A DNA stretch of 64,000 nucleotides from Zanthoxylum bungeanum (taxonomy: Eukaryota > Streptophyta > Magnoliopsida > Sapindales > Rutaceae). The first letter of the stretch is position 1, and each line of letters begins with the position of its first letter. The position numbers and the translations under genes were made by a program. Below, piece after piece: positions 10,535 through 23,167 of this stretch. A model generated the notes under the pieces. The model searched no databases, was not told where the DNA came from, and worked only from the letters and a program-made list of their open reading frames with translations. The DNA lies in NCBI GenBank assembly GCA_019454045.1, contig SKCR01038883.1, positions 45,347 to 109,346 on the forward strand, read 5' to 3'.

Positions 10535-13500
10535 TTAGATGATAGGCTTCAAGCCCATTCCCCTCGATGACTTCTCAACTTGCTCTCGAGGTAAACCTTT
10601 AGTTAGTGGATCCGCTAGGTTTTCCTTCGACTTAACATAATCGATCGTTATTATGCCACTAGAGAGCAGTTGACGTATGGTATTATATCTCCGACGTATG
10701 TGTCGAGACTTACCATTATACATTGTATTTTGGGCTCTCCCAATCACCGATTGGCTATCACAATGTATGCTAATCGCTGGCACCGGTTTGGGCTAACTAG
10801 GAATATCCTTCAGGAAGTTACTAAGCCATTCTGCTTCTTCCGCTGTTTTGTCTAACGCTATGAACTTTGATTCCATAGTAGACCGGGCAATACATGTTTG
10901 CCTCGAGGATTTCCATGACACGGCTGCATTACCAAGTGTGAAAACAAATCCACTCGTAGATTTGGAATCCACTGTATCAGATATCCAGTTAGCATCGCTG
11001 TATCCCTCCAGTACAGCAGGATATCTCTCGTAATGTAGCCTATATTTTGAAGTTTCTCTCAGATACCTCAAAACTCTTACTATGGCTTTCCAGTGGTTGT
11101 GTCCTAGATTGCTCGTATATTTGCTAAGCCGATTCACAGCTTGAATGATATCAGGTCGTGTGCAATTCGTGAGATACATCAGACTTCCGATAATTCTCGA
11201 AAACTCTAATTGCGATATGCTTGAACCAGTATTCTTTGATAAATGAAGAGTTAGGTCTACAGGGGTTCTAGCCACATTTAGATCCCCTTTGATATATTTA
11301 TCGAGTATCTTCTCAATATAATAAGTCTGTGATAATATATATCCGTCTGATGTCCTAGAAATCTTTATTCCTAGGATCACATCAGCTATCCCCATATCTT
11401 TCATATCAAATCTGCTGGATAACCCATTTTTGGTAGATTGAATCATTTCATGATTACTACCAATTATCAGCATATCGTCTACATAGAGACACACAATGAC
11501 ATATCCTTTTTGAGTTGATTTGGTGTACACACACTTATCACACTCATTGGTTTTGAACCCATTTGACAACATTTCTTTGTCAAATTTCTCATGTCATTGT
11601 TTCGGTGCTTGTTTTAATCCGTACAAGGATTTTACAAGTTTGCACACCTTCTGTTCTTGTCCAGGAACACTAAACCCTTCTGGTTGTTCCATGTAAATCT
11701 CTTCATCCAATTCACCATTCAAGAATGCCGTCTTTACATCCATTTGATGTATTTCAAGACCAAATATAGCTGCTATGGCTATGAGCATTCTTATCGATGT
11801 GATGCGAGTCACTGGTGAATAGGTGTCAAAGTAATCAAGGCCTTCCTTTTGTCTATAACCTTTTATGACAAGTCTTGCCTTATACTTATCTATTGATCCA
11901 TCCGTTTTCATCTTCCTTTTGAATATCCATTTGTAGCCCAGCGGCTTACAACCTGGCAGAAGATCAACCAACTCCCAAGTATGGTTATGTAGGATTGAAT
12001 CAATCTCACTGTTAATAGCCTCTTTCCAAAGAGGTGCCTCCGGAGAAGCCAAAGCTTCTTTATAGCTTTGAGGCTAATTTTCTAACAAGTATGTCAGAAA
12101 ATCGGGACCAAACGACTTAGATGTTCTAGCTCTTTTGCTACGTCTAGGCTCGATTGTCTCAACATTTACACGTTGATCTGATTCTTGGTCAACTTGATCA
12201 CTGTCCTTGACAGTATCAATTGTACTTTTGAGAGACTCTGTGCGCTGTCTTTCCTTACAAGGAAACGTCTCTTCAAAAAATGTCGCATTCCTTGACTCAA
12301 TTATCATGTTCGGATTGATGTCAGGAATGTCCGACTTGTGTACCAAGAATAGATACGCACTACTGTTGCGAGCATATCCAATGAATATACAATCAACAGT
12401 TTTGGGTCTTATTCTAACATTCTTAGGTTTAGGAACCATTACTTTGGCAAGACACCCCCACACTTTTAGGTATTTATAGGAAGGTACGAAACCTTTCCAC
12501 AACTCATATGGTGTCTTGTCCAACCTCCTGTGAGGAAGCTTGTTTAGAACGTAGTTCGCGGAAAGCAAGGCTTCCCCCCACAAGTTCTGGGGTAGACCCG
12601 AACTTGTCAACATGGAGTTCATCATTTCCTTCAACGCTCAGTTTTTGCGTTTCGCAATTCCGTTCTGTTGAGGAGAATAAGGAGCAGTGGTTTCGTGAAT
12701 AATTCCGTGCACAGAACAATATTCACCGAATGGTGAAACGTATTCACCGCCTCTATCGAAACCTTTCCACAACTCATATGGTGTCTTGTCCAACCTCCTG
12801 TGAGGAAGCTTGTTTAGAACGTAGTTCACGGAAAGCAAGGCTTCCCCCCACAAGTTATGGGGTAGACCCGAACTTGTCAACATGGCGTTCATCATTTCCT
12901 TCAACGTTGGTTTTTGTGTTCCACAATTCCGTTCTGTTGAGGAGAATAAGGAGCAGTGGTTTCGTGAATAATTCCGTGCACAGAACAATATTCACCGAAT
13001 GGTGAAACGTATTCACCGCCTCTATCACTCCTGATTCTTTTGATTTTCTTGCCAAGTTGGTTTTCAACTTCGTTCTTATAGTGTACGAAGCTCTCAATTG
13101 CTTCAGTTTTGCTTCTCAACAAGTACACATAACAGAATCTTGTGCTGTCATCGATAAAAGTGACAAAGTACTTTTTACCGCCTCTTGTTTGCATAATATT
13201 CATGTCACATACATCAGTATGTACAAGTTCTAGCGGTTCAGAACTACGTTCTATAGAATGAAATGATGTTCTATGCATTTTTGCTTCAACACATGCTTCA
13301 CACTTATGTTGGCTATCAATTGTAAATTTAGGTATAAGGTCCATGTTAATTAATTTACGCATGGTATCATAATTAACACGTCCTAACCTCCCATGCCATA
13401 AATTTTGTGACACAATAATATAAGCAGACGAACTAGCTTTATTAATAGCACGATTAACAGTCATTACATTTAACTTGGAAAGGCCCTCAGTTAGGTATCA

Positions 13501-13992
13501 TTTTCCTACATACATATCATTCTTAGTCAATACAAACTTGTCAGAAACAAATACAAGCTTAAAACCAGCCTTACTAAGAAGAGAGCCCGAGATCAAGTTC
13601 TTCCGAATATCTGGAACGTGCAGTACATTCTTCAATGTTAGCTCCTTTCCGGATGTCATCTTCAGAACCATTGTGCCTTGTCCAACCACCTGAGAGGTAG
13701 ACGAGTTTCCCATTGTCAGATGATCGCCGCCATCGACCTTCTGGTACATGGAAAACATCTTACTGTCTGCACAGATATGACGAGTAGCCCCAGTGTCTAC
13801 CCACCATTCTCTCGGATTCCCAACTATGTTGGCTTCGGTTACCACTGCTGATAGTTCCATCTCTGAGATATCATCAGTCAGCTGCTCACCTTCAGTAACA
13901 TGGGCCTCATTTTTCTTTTTCTTGCCCTTGTCCTGAGACTTTTTTTCCTGCAGTCCTTTGACATATGACCGCTCTTTCCACAGTTGTAGCAT
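10535..13992 (-). pseudogene. Copia pol: protease, integrase, reverse transcriptase, RNase H (broken)
   Basis: The polyprotein cuts itself and copies and inserts the element. Domains on the minus strand: protease with [13 protein letters not shown] (about 13800), integrase zinc part (HGRLGRVNYDTMRKL then CEACVEAK, about 13400-13290), integrase core with LVHTDVCD, FVTFIDDSTRF and [10 protein letters not shown] (about 13230-12900), then a duplicated core segment, reverse transcriptase with YKWIFKRK, QMDVKTAFLNGE and active site YVDDMLI (12050-11400), and RNase H with YSDANW and LADPLTKGLP (10930-10590). Breaks: frameshifts near 13495 and between 12900 and 12640, TGA for a Trp codon at 11594-11596, and a stop at 10793-10795. 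The remaining frames are long and motif residues are intact, so decay is recent. Confidence 0.9.
12488..13027 (-). repeat. 270-bp tandem duplication inside the integrase region
   Basis: The segment starting CGAAACCTTTCCACAACTC at 12487 recurs at 12757, an offset of 270 bp. It repeats the stretch with [10 protein letters not shown] and the following [18 protein letters not shown]. The length equals 90 codons, but the two copies differ by small changes and the frame is broken around the junction. Confidence 0.85.
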
Positions 13993-14741
13993 TTTCCCTT
14001 GAACTTCTTGTTCCCAGAGTCAGCTCCACTGTTCTTTCTCTTTTTGCTACCCTTTACACCTTCAATGATGTTGGCCTTAGACTCCAGAGTCTTGTAGCTG
14101 GCCTTCTCGGACATCCTGTTGTCCTCCTCGATTCTCAATCGAACACTGAGGTCTTCAAGGCTCATCTGCTTCTTTTTGTGTTTCAGATAGCTCCTGAAGT
14201 CCTTCCATGATGGAGGCAACTTTTCAATTATAGCGGCAACTTGAAACATCTCACAGAGTTTCATTCCCTCATCCAGTATTTCATGAATGATCAATTGCAG
14301 TTCACCCAACTGAGACATCACCGTCATTGAATCTACCATCTTGTAGTCCAGGAACCTACCCACGACAAATTTCTTTTGTCCGACATCTTCGATTTTGTAC
14401 TTCTTCTCGAGAGATTCCCAAAGAACCTTCGCAGAAGTCATGCCTTGGTACACATTGTACAGGGTATTGTCAAGACCACCCAAAAGGTAGTTCTTGCATA
14501 AGAAGTCTCCAGACATCTAAGTCTGTTCTCGCTCTTCCTTGGCCAATTCAGATTCACCCTCCACAGGACCCGGAGGATCTTTGAGGAATTTAGCCAATTG
14601 GAGAGTTGTCAGGTAGAACAGCATTTTGCTCTGCCACTGTTTGAAATTTGCCCCACCAAATTTCTCCGGCTTTTCTCCGTGAGAGACCGGTACCGTGATA
14701 TTTCCGCTAGCCATATGTAACTGGAAAATCAACAGGGTCAA
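13878..14741 (-). pseudogene. Copia gag with CCHC zinc knuckle (one internal stop)
   Basis: Gag forms the virus-like particle and binds element RNA. The likely start is the Met of MASGNITVPVSHGEKPEKFGG at about 14712; earlier residues are probably leader. A stop at 14517-14519 separates the first about 65 codons from MSGDFLCKNYLL, which continues with typical Tork/TNT1 gag text (WESLEKKYKIEDVGQKKF, LPPSWKDFRSYLKHKK). The zinc knuckle [14 protein letters not shown] has the full C-x2-C-x4-H-x4-C pattern. A frameshift near 13960 separates it from the protease frame. Not functional as a single protein. Confidence 0.88.
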
Positions 14742-15020
14742 TTAGTCTACGAAAGACAAATTGCACAACGATCAACAAATGATCTTATCTAAAGTGATAT
14801 ACTAGGTATTCGCTTGTTGTTTTATTGGACGAAAGTTCCAATAAACACAAGTCCTTGAATTTTAACTAAAGATACTTTAGCAATTCAACACCCAGACTTT
14901 ACACTTTTCCAAATAGTACAATTGTTATGCTAAGTGCAGATATATATCAATCAAGATTGGATGGAATTACTTGTGTAAATTACACTTAAATTCTCAACCA
15001 CTTATGCAACAACCAATCAA

Positions 15021-15248
15021 GGTTCTTGATTAACTCGTCGCGATCATGGACCAACTGAAGGAAAACATAACAAGAATGAAGGAACTCAAATGGGAGAATG
15101 TCGCCATCCAAGCGGAAAATTCAGGCCTCAAAGCTGCCCGAAATGGCTCACTTCTTCGTTAAGCTCTCGAGCCCTCCCTCATACTTGGTCTGCTGGAGCC
15201 ATCTTCCCCGAAGACTTACTCCCAACGTTTAATCGGGCATCAACATCG
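15021..15248 (+). repeat. Duplicate of the Copia target flank (copy of 9206-9434)
   Basis: The stretch from CAAGGTTCTTGATTAACTCG to GGGCATCAACATCG is nearly identical to 9206-9434. It lies inside what should be the Copia 5' end, between the gag leader and the LTR at 15249. It reads as part of the gypsy-like gag start. Confidence 0.9.
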
Positions 15249-15772
15249 TGTTGTAAAATTGGTGTCATTAAACACCAACTAACATGCAAAAGCAACAGAT
15301 CAAATAACCAAAAGATCTATATGCAAAAAACCCTAGAACCAAATAAATATGAAGACAAGAAAACAGAAAATAGAGATTACAGAATTGTCCAAGTCGAGAT
15401 GATCTCTGTCCTTAAGAACTTATTGGCCCGTCACAGGTGCTCTACGGTTTCGAATTGCCAACGTTCTCCCAGGATAACTTGGATGCTTCTTGTTCAAGGA
15501 GCACTCCTTAACAAGTTTATGAACTAGGAAGATGGTGGATCTTTCTCAAAACCAAAAAACAAAAAGTGTCTGGAGAATCTGGATATATATGTATGATTTT
15601 TCATTTCATTCAAATTTGGAGTAAAGGACCCCTTATAAAGGCATGGAGGGGTGCCATAGGGCACCCCTTGGGATGGGGTTGCAATCCTTCATGGATTGTA
15701 ACCACTCAAGCACCCCTTTGCCATCCAAAAAGACATATATACCCTTATGAAATAATTGAAGAATTTACAACA
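15249..15772 (-). mobile_element. Solo LTR of the Tork/TNT1-like Copia with target duplication CATCG
   Basis: The LTR runs from TGTTGTAAAATTGG to AATTTACAACA (524 bp) and is bordered on both sides by CATCG (15244-15248 and 15773-15777). No PBS lies next to it. The perfect 5-bp duplication marks it as a solo LTR made by LTR-LTR recombination at this site. Confidence 0.85.
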
Positions 15773-16052
15773 CATCGACCCCAGCGGACCAGATTATCGG
15801 CGAAGCAAAATCGAGGATGGACACTGAAATTTGCCTGGGGTCTTATCAAAAGACCTGACGTTCGGAAGGCTAACCCAATCGGTGGGGATGCCAGGGTTCG
15901 TACCAGCCTCATTCCCTCCGATCCAACAAGCAGATGTAGTGACCAAAAGGATTACTGAATTGGAACCGATTATTGCTTCCCGACTTCCTGGAATCAAGCA
16001 GAAGACTATGACAAGTGATCAATCACAATGTCGCATCAAAAGATGGCATTAA
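15773..16052 (+). pseudogene. Continuation of the gypsy-like gag fragment
   Basis: After the LTR the interrupted gag-like sequence resumes (for example SFPPIQQADVVTKRITELEP in one frame) with stops in all frames. It ends about 16050 in AT-rich DNA without further recognisable domains. Confidence 0.4.
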
Positions 16053-17834
16053 AAGATTGATTTGTTTGCTATTTTACAAAACATTTGACGTCTAAAAACT
16101 TCAAATTAATTACGGAGAAAAGGCAAAGTTAAATAATTTTTGGTTTCCGCTAGCTTCGGCCTTTGCTGTATTTTCCTCTTTTCTATGTTCTTTTTTCGTT
16201 TATCTTTGAGACGATTGGAAGTCGATATTTTTTCTTTAATTTGGGGGATTTACCATTCATCATTTTAAGGAAATTAGTACATTTCATCACTTAGGATTTG
16301 TTACTTTCTTTTTCTTTACTTGTACTGAATTTTTTATTTTTATTAATATATTGCTCAAGATGTATAAGATCTAGTTAACATATGATTAGATTCAATCTCG
16401 AATATTAAAAAATTGAGATATTTAATTTTGATATGATATTTCGCCTAAGGATCATTACATTAAAAAATAATAATTTTTTTGATCAGCATATGAATTAAAA
16501 TAGGAAAAATCAAATGGAGAAAGCAATTATAAACTTCTTTATAATGTGAAATGGATAGCAATTCGAGCTTGTAAGAAATTAGGGTTACTTTGATTTGTGG
16601 AATAGATTACATGATAAAAAATAATTTATCAAAAATTACAAGCTCACTATATTGATTTTTCTATCTCTCACAACTCTATTTTACAATTTAGCCTCATAAT
16701 TTCATATACCAAGCTTAATACGATGGCAAGTCCAAAAGAATTTTCTACTAAATATAACAAAATATTTCACATCGGTGAGAGTTATTGGATTGGAAATATA
16801 AGCTTGAAGCAAATTTGAGATTGCTTCAGTGGTAAATGTCTTTAGCTTGAGTGGTTTGCTCCATCTCAAGTTTAAGGTTCGAATCTCACTAAATATATTT
16901 TCTTGGGACCATGCCCCCGGAGTAAAAAGCCAACAACTTACCTTGATCTATACTAGGAGATTTCTGAAAGCACGGGACACAGATCCCGATGATTAATCGA
17001 AGTGAGCGTAAGCTAGCCCGAACACCCCGCTTATCAAAATAATAAGCAAATCCTTAACTCATGAGCGTAAATTTCGTATAAGAACTAAACTCACAAGCAA
17101 AAATAATGTATGGAATGAAATAAATATTATCTTACAAAGATACCTTTATTAAATATATTTATTTCCTTTTATCCTAAAAGGCCTAATCTTTTATTTATTC
17201 TTATATTTAACGTTTTCTTATATAAATTGATTCATAAGTAATTTTTTGAAAGTAAAATACTTCTAATTTGTTGACTTTTATATTTCTGATTCACTTCCCA
17301 GTAATTACTTACCATTATATAATTTTCAATTTCTATACGGTATGTATGTAGCAGAATTGTTAAAGCAACGCATTTTTGTTTTGTCTTATTTCATATTATT
17401 TATGAAACAATTTCAATTAGCAAAATGCTTCTAATTTGTAATACTTTAAAATAACATTATAAATTTTTTAATACATTACTTTATTAACAATAGCATAACT
17501 TGATTATATGTTTGATTTTCACGGTACTTTTCATGTATTTAACATTTACATTTATTATAATTATAAAGATATAAATATCTAATTATTTTATTTCACATCT
17601 TTTTTAATTATAAGAACAAATAAATTTATAACGACCGATAGTTTTTACTACTGTATACAATAACACTGTTACGAAAGGGACGAATGCATATAAAATAAAT
17701 TATATTGAGACTCAAATATACTCATGGAATGACTTTGGGGACAATCGGTAAATTCCTCAAAGTCCCGGGACGAGACTATACAGTGTTCCTCTTTGGACAT
17801 CCTGTGGTATTTGGGGCGTAACTTTTTCATATGA
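16053..17834. other. AT-rich sequence without genes, containing a SINE
   Basis: I see no ORF, LTR or gene signal here other than the SINE at about 16824-17040. Composition is AT-rich throughout. Confidence 0.6.
16824..17040 (+). mobile_element. tRNA-derived SINE
   Basis: An A-box-like TTGCTTCAGTGGT (about 16826) and a B box GGTTCGAATCTC (about 16881) lie 55 bp apart, as in the internal RNA polymerase III promoter of tRNA-derived SINEs. The 3' part, GAGCGTAAGCTAGCCCGAACACC (17003-17025, split here for reading as GAGCGTAAGC and TAGCCCGAACACC), resembles the conserved 3' domain of plant SINEs, and an A-rich tail follows. There is no cloverleaf for a true tRNA. Confidence 0.65.
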
Positions 17835-20284
17835 TGTAACATCCCAGATTTTCAAGAAAGTTTTGGAAGGTTCTCGGACTGAAGTTATAGTCTCGGAATA
17901 TGATGATAATAAAGAATAAGAGTTCAAGTGATGATATATGGATCAGAATAATATAAAGTGAAGATTTGTCGCATTAGAAGACGCGTCGTCTCAAAAATCA
18001 GTTACACAATTTTTATTATGCGAGTAAAGTTTTCCGTTTCGGTAATGAAAATAGAAAACAAACTCCGATTGAGATGATTCTTGAACCATCAAACTTGATT
18101 TTCCGAGACGAACAACTTTCGTGCTGAACACTTTTCGAAAATCACATCAGAAAGGCTTCAAAATTACTGATTTCCACAAATACCCTTCTAAGTGGGGGCA
18201 TTTTGGTAATATTTGGATGGGTGATATTTTGTGTTACTATTTTTTTTTTCATTTCAAACAAAAAAAAAGAAAAAAAAAAAAAAAAAAAAGAAAAAACAGA
18301 GAAGAAAACGTCGAGAGAGAAGCTTTCGCCGGTGGCCCTCTGGCCAACATCACGCTGCCGGGCCACCAGCCCCTAAAACGCCCGGCCACGGCGCACCTGC
18401 TAGTGGTCGGCGCCGTCGCAAGGATCGCCGGAATTGGCGCAAAAATGGAGAAGCAGTCGCGGAAGTGGGTTTCACGGTTCCGGCTCGTCGGTTCGATTCA
18501 CGACTCGAGCCACCCGCCAAATCGAAGCCCTCGACGAGTACTACAAGATGGTGGTGACGATTTCTCCGATTCGTGCCCGGAATCATGCGAAACGAGGAAG
18601 AAAGTCGCGTATGAATAGTAACTTCGACATGAACAGTAGCTCCGATCGGAATTCCGTCGATTCCAGCGCGTTAGTGGGATCGTTTGGAGTCCGTTTATGG
18701 CCTCGAAATCTTGGTAAGAGCTCTCGGTAAAAAGTCGCTAATTGTAAGTTTTTTAGGATGTTTCCAGTAGCTTCGTAGAGTAGCGTAATGATATAATTTG
18801 AGTTGTTTGAGCTTTAGTATGTTGAATATGTGCTTGTCGTAGAATCCGAGTGAGAACGGATTAAATTAGATCGATCTAGTAGATAAAACGGGTTTCCGAT
18901 GAAACCGGGTTTCCGATGAAACCGGGTTTCTCGCTCGACTGAGCGTTGATGATCGTAACTATGGATATGACATAAATATGATATTGCGAGAGTAATTAAG
19001 TAATTTCGAATAAGTTCGGAAGGTATCCTTCCGCAGCGTTTGCGGAAATTTTTACGCAAGATTTTCCATAAACGCGTAAAGTGAGAATCTAAGCCATCTA
19101 GCTAGTTTAGAATAGTATAGAAAGATATATTAAAGTAATGATGATTAAACCGTAGAATCGGAGATGATTTGTGTATTCCGGGAAGGTCCGGAAGTTTATT
19201 ATAGATAAGTAGAAAGTTCCGTAAATAACGGTTCTGATAATGTTTTGTTATTTATTTTGACAAATCGGACCAGGATTATGAGTGTCCGCCTAGTCAGGTA
19301 AGTAATCCATGCGATGAATACTTGTGATATTTGTTCTGTTTGAATTTAGATAATAAAGAATTGCTATAAAAATGATAAAGTAAGATACTAGCAAGCTTGA
19401 AATTGAAAGTATAAGAATGATAAAGTATATGTGTACATGATATGTGAGCAAATACATATGAGTATAATATAAGGATACTTGGGATTGAGGGTTGTAGAAA
19501 CTACACCGTAGGGAATGAGATTAAAGTTTAAAGAATGATAAATTATAAGGAAGTAATTATATATGTACAAATGCATGTAGAAGAATACAAAAATAAGACG
19601 AGTACATACATAGATAAGTATAAGCATGTATGTGTAAATAGGCACGTAAGTAGGCATAAACATAGTATGTATAAGCAAGAGGCTGTGTGTATTGAAGTAC
19701 AAAAAGTATGTAAGTTGCATGGAGAAATAAGTAAGCATGTATATAGTATGTATGTATATTGTATACAAGTATTTTGATGCATGTTTAAGTGAACATAGAG
19801 TATGTGTGTATATAAATATATGTAAATGAGATGTTGAGCACCAGACTTGAGCATGAGAAAGTATGTATCTGAGTGGACATACTTTTCTCTAAGTTGTTTC
19901 TTTTTATAACAGTTTTAGTATCAGACTTACTTTTTTTGCAATTAGGGCGTTAGCCATGTTTGTTTTTATATCATATATGATTTAGCATGTTTTGAGAAAT
20001 GTTTTAGAAAAGAGATGTTTTCAGTTTGAGTTTTATGTTTTTCCGGGGCATGAGGGAAAAACTCACCACAGTATGTAACTTGATACAGTTGGAATTGACA
20101 GATACAAAGACATGTGCACATGTAGAGGACTAGGGGGACGGCAATACATAACGCCCATAGATCATAGTTTCAGAGCCAGGATGACTGCATAGGGTCGTGT
20201 ACATGGCCTCTAGTTCAGAGCTTGAGTGGTAGCATAGATCCGCACCCCCAGTTCTAGTTTGTGGCTTGGGGGACGGCGATGCGT
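17835..20284 (+). mobile_element. Gypsy-like LTR region, interrupted at 20285
   Basis: It begins TGTAACATCCCAGATTTTCA, the style of start seen in LTRs of plant chromoviruses (Tekay/Del group). It contains an A-tract at 18259-18298, a GC-rich stretch at 18330-18600 and low-complexity GTATGT-rich sequence at 19390-19860. No protein domain is seen. The text continues after the solo LTR at 22690 (GTAACGGCCCCAAGGGACC), and the phrase CTTGGGGGACGG occurs on both sides (about 20266 and 22740). The right end is hidden by the next element. Confidence 0.45.
18890..18931. repeat. Short tandem repeat, 18-bp unit
   Basis: GGGTTTCCGATGAAACC is repeated twice and a partial third copy follows; each unit is itself nearly self-complementary (GGTTTC and GAAACC). 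Confidence 0.6.
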
Positions 20285-22689
20285 TGTTGGGGTTGGTGCT
20301 CAGAGCGCCAATTCCCGGTTGTATTTCTGTTAAATACTTCTGTAAAACATTATTACTATGAATAATATATACAGTTTCTATAATATAATCTATATTTATA
20401 TATGGTAAAGACGTAATGACCCGAGAATGATTAGTCATGATACAGTTGCAAAAGCGTCGCAACGGACATTGAGAAGTATCATGACGTTGTCATTCTCAGA
20501 CAGTTCCTGGTCAAGGTTACACTACTTGGTCAGTATAGTAAACCCGTTGAGACCGGTACATGTCGTATACTGGAATATATGATTCCAATGGTTTCTCAAT
20601 GAACCATTAGTCTTGGAGACTAGTATAGACGTGTAGTGTAGTTGTTTAAGCGGATAAACACTGAACGACTCACCGAAGATTCTTAATGGATGGTACACCA
20701 GCGTCAATAAGAATCTTCTTGGGTTGAGTAGCACTTGTGATTCTTAGACTTGAGATGCCATTGTGGGCACATGAGACATCTTCTACACTTAGACAGCAGT
20801 CACGTCACCGATCTATTTAGATCAGACCTCCGCCTGTTCGTTGGGTGTAGATTGATCCTCAGGGTGTCCTATGTGTATCAAGATAGGATCCGTCAGTTCT
20901 GTGTATCAGAGCATAGGTAGTCCATATGATTAGCAATCAGATAAAACCATGGGCCCGTGGTAAAGTTTAGAAGCTAGTTCTAAACATTCTTTTAGAGATG
21001 CTAATGGAATAGTCGACTGGATAATCCCGATAGAGATTTGACGTTTATATCTATATCTCTGGGATTTATCCGGATACCTGTGACGGAGGAATTATACATT
21101 TGCCATGACCTCGACCTGTATGGTTCAGCGAGATTATCCGTGATCGTCATAATCTACGGGTGGATAGATTATGGACACGAAATTTGATTTCGTGACGGAT
21201 ATACCTGAATCTAGAGAGTCTCAATAATGAAACATACTCGTAGAGCACTAGAGCAACATTAATAAATAATATTGATTATTTATAAAGTCGTTTAAAGGTT
21301 AAACGCAATATACGTGCTAAAGAGACTAGATAGTCATTTGCTTAATTTTTGTTATTACATTTAATACTTGATTAATTTAAATACACATTAATTAATAGTC
21401 AAAATGAGTTATTTGACTTATATCCTAAATGAATATATGTTTTTAATATTTAATGTAAATATTAACATATATTTAATATATTTGTATTTGATTAATTAAT
21501 TAATTATTTAATTGTTAAATGATTAAATTAATTAAAATATAAATATCTTATATTAGGATATTTAAAGTAAATGATGTTAGTTGCAATGTTGACTTAAATA
21601 AATATCTATAAAGTAGTAGTTTTAGATATTTGTATTAAGATAACAAATGCATTTGAAATGAATTTGAAATGAAAAATTTGGTATATCTTGTTATGAATTT
21701 CGGCCAAGGCAAAATATTGTCCAAGTATATATTTTTTTCATTTTCTTTTCTTTTGGTTAACCTAATACACTTTACAAGAAACACCATTAAAGAAAACAAA
21801 GAAAGCAAGTGAAGGAGAAAAGGAAAAACTCAAAGAAAAGCTTGGATTTTGTAAGTTTTTCAAACTTACTATTAGAAAGGAATTTGTTCCTTAGGATCTA
21901 GGCAACATCTTGTGATGTTCTTAAGTTATTCTTTTCATTATTTCTTGTATTTTTGATGATGGAATTTTGGTTGAAAGTGTTGAGCATGTGTGATGAAGAA
22001 AGCTTGTAACTATTGTAGTTATAATCATTCTTTTAAGGTTTTTTGAAACCATGTTGCTAATCTAGAGTTATTGACCCACTCTTAAATGACCTAGATTTGA
22101 TCTTGAGTTGTTTCTTTGTGTTGAGACTTGGATTGGATGGAAGAATGATGATTGAAGTAATTGATTTAAGTATTTGGTCTAATTTGTCCAATTTATGGAA
22201 ATTGAAAAATTAGGGTTCTTGACTAATTCTAAATTTGGGGGTTTTCATATATGTTGTGTATTTATGTGTTATATGATGCATATAAAGTTTCATGTTGATT
22301 GGATATCATTTGGATGTGTCTGAAGCATGAAAGTGCAAAATGCACAAATTTGAACCTTAGTGAGGCTCTCGGCCTTGGTGTGAGAATTTGGGGATTTTGG
22401 TTGTTTTGGTGTTTTGATGTTTGAGCATCATAAGTTCATCTTAGAAATGATTTAGAATCATTCAAAATTGATTAGATCAATTTCGGACTAAAATGGACAA
22501 AAATACAAAGCAAGGGTATTTTGGTAAATTCACTTGAATATGATTCATTTGAATTTTATTTCATAATTTGATTATTGGAATATTAAATAAATATGTTTAT
22601 TAATTAATCCGAGAAAAAGTTTTGAAATCTGAAAATCAGATTTTCACGCTTCCGCTAGTATACCGGATTCACCCCCTAAAAACCCTACA
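20285..22689 (+). mobile_element. Solo LTR of Copia family B (plus strand, old)
   Basis: It starts TGTTGGGGTTGGTGCTCAGA and ends TAAAAACCCTACA, about 2.4 kb, matching the ends of the family-B LTRs at 23168 and 33433 but more diverged. No PBS or internal sequence follows. The flanks are TGCGT (20280-20284) and TATGT (22690-22694), an imperfect candidate target duplication that two transitions would explain. A long block near 20750-20930 stays very close to the other LTRs. Confidence 0.75.
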
Positions 22690-22754
22690 TATGTAACGGC
22701 CCCAAGGGACCACCAGTTTCTGAGACAGTAGTGCCATGCTTGGGGGGACGGTGA
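22690..22754 (+). mobile_element. Continuation of the gypsy-like LTR region
   Basis: These 65 bases (AACGGCCCCAAGGGACC and CTTGGGGGGACGG) continue the sequence cut at 20284. They end where the B' LTR begins at 22755. Confidence 0.45.
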
Positions 22755-23167
22755 TACTGTTGTGGTTTTGAGCGATGGGCTCAGCGGAAATGCGATTCGG
22801 GCGAAATCGTATTTTAAAACCTTTTCAAAATACCGAATGAATTATTCAATATCTAATATGAATAATTTAATCATATTTCACCTAAACCTATTTATTCAAT
22901 ATCAAATATCAACATAAATAAGGTTGAAAAGTCGCGAAACTTTTACGAAAACCGTTTTTCCGTAAAATGACGCAAAATTGTTTTTGACCGAACCAACCAC
23001 CCGACACTTATGGGAACTGCCCAGGTCAGCCCTAATAGTGTCAGGGCAGTTCATGGGCTGCCCGAACAATGACAGATTCACTATTTAGAAAGCCGTCACC
23101 CGGTTGGCTCAAAATACACCCGGTAATGCCATTTTTTGGACGTTTTCACTTATTTCAACTCGAAAAC
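22755..23167 (-). mobile_element. B' 3' LTR, piece 1
   Basis: The start, TGTTGTGGTTTTGAGCGATG, matches the LTR end next to the PBS at 54276 (TGTTGGGGTTTTGGGCGATG). The 400 bp that follow stay alignable, including GAACTGCCCAGGTC at about 23010. Confidence 0.8.

Larger units (their letters stand above)
9435..15020 (-). mobile_element. Tork/TNT1-like Copia element, minus strand, 5' LTR and PBS missing
   Basis: On the minus strand the order is gag, protease, integrase, reverse transcriptase, RNase H, polypurine tract, 3' LTR (9435-9957). That is Copia order. The 5' end is abnormal: beyond the gag start there are only about 280 bp, then at 15021 the sequence switches to a copy of the element's own left flank instead of PBS and 5' LTR. 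The left flank ends CTCG where the solo LTR at 15249 has CATCG, consistent with one lost base in the target duplication. Confidence 0.85.

Noticed and set aside
16820..16900. Possible tRNA gene
   Set aside because: A and B boxes are present but no cloverleaf or acceptor stem can be formed, and a SINE-type 3' domain follows.
18121..18618. 165-codon ORF crossing a poly-A/poly-T tract and a GC-rich stretch
   Set aside because: It runs through a long A tract (KKKRKKKKKK), has no domain, and lies in an LTR-like region with overlapping ORFs in other frames.
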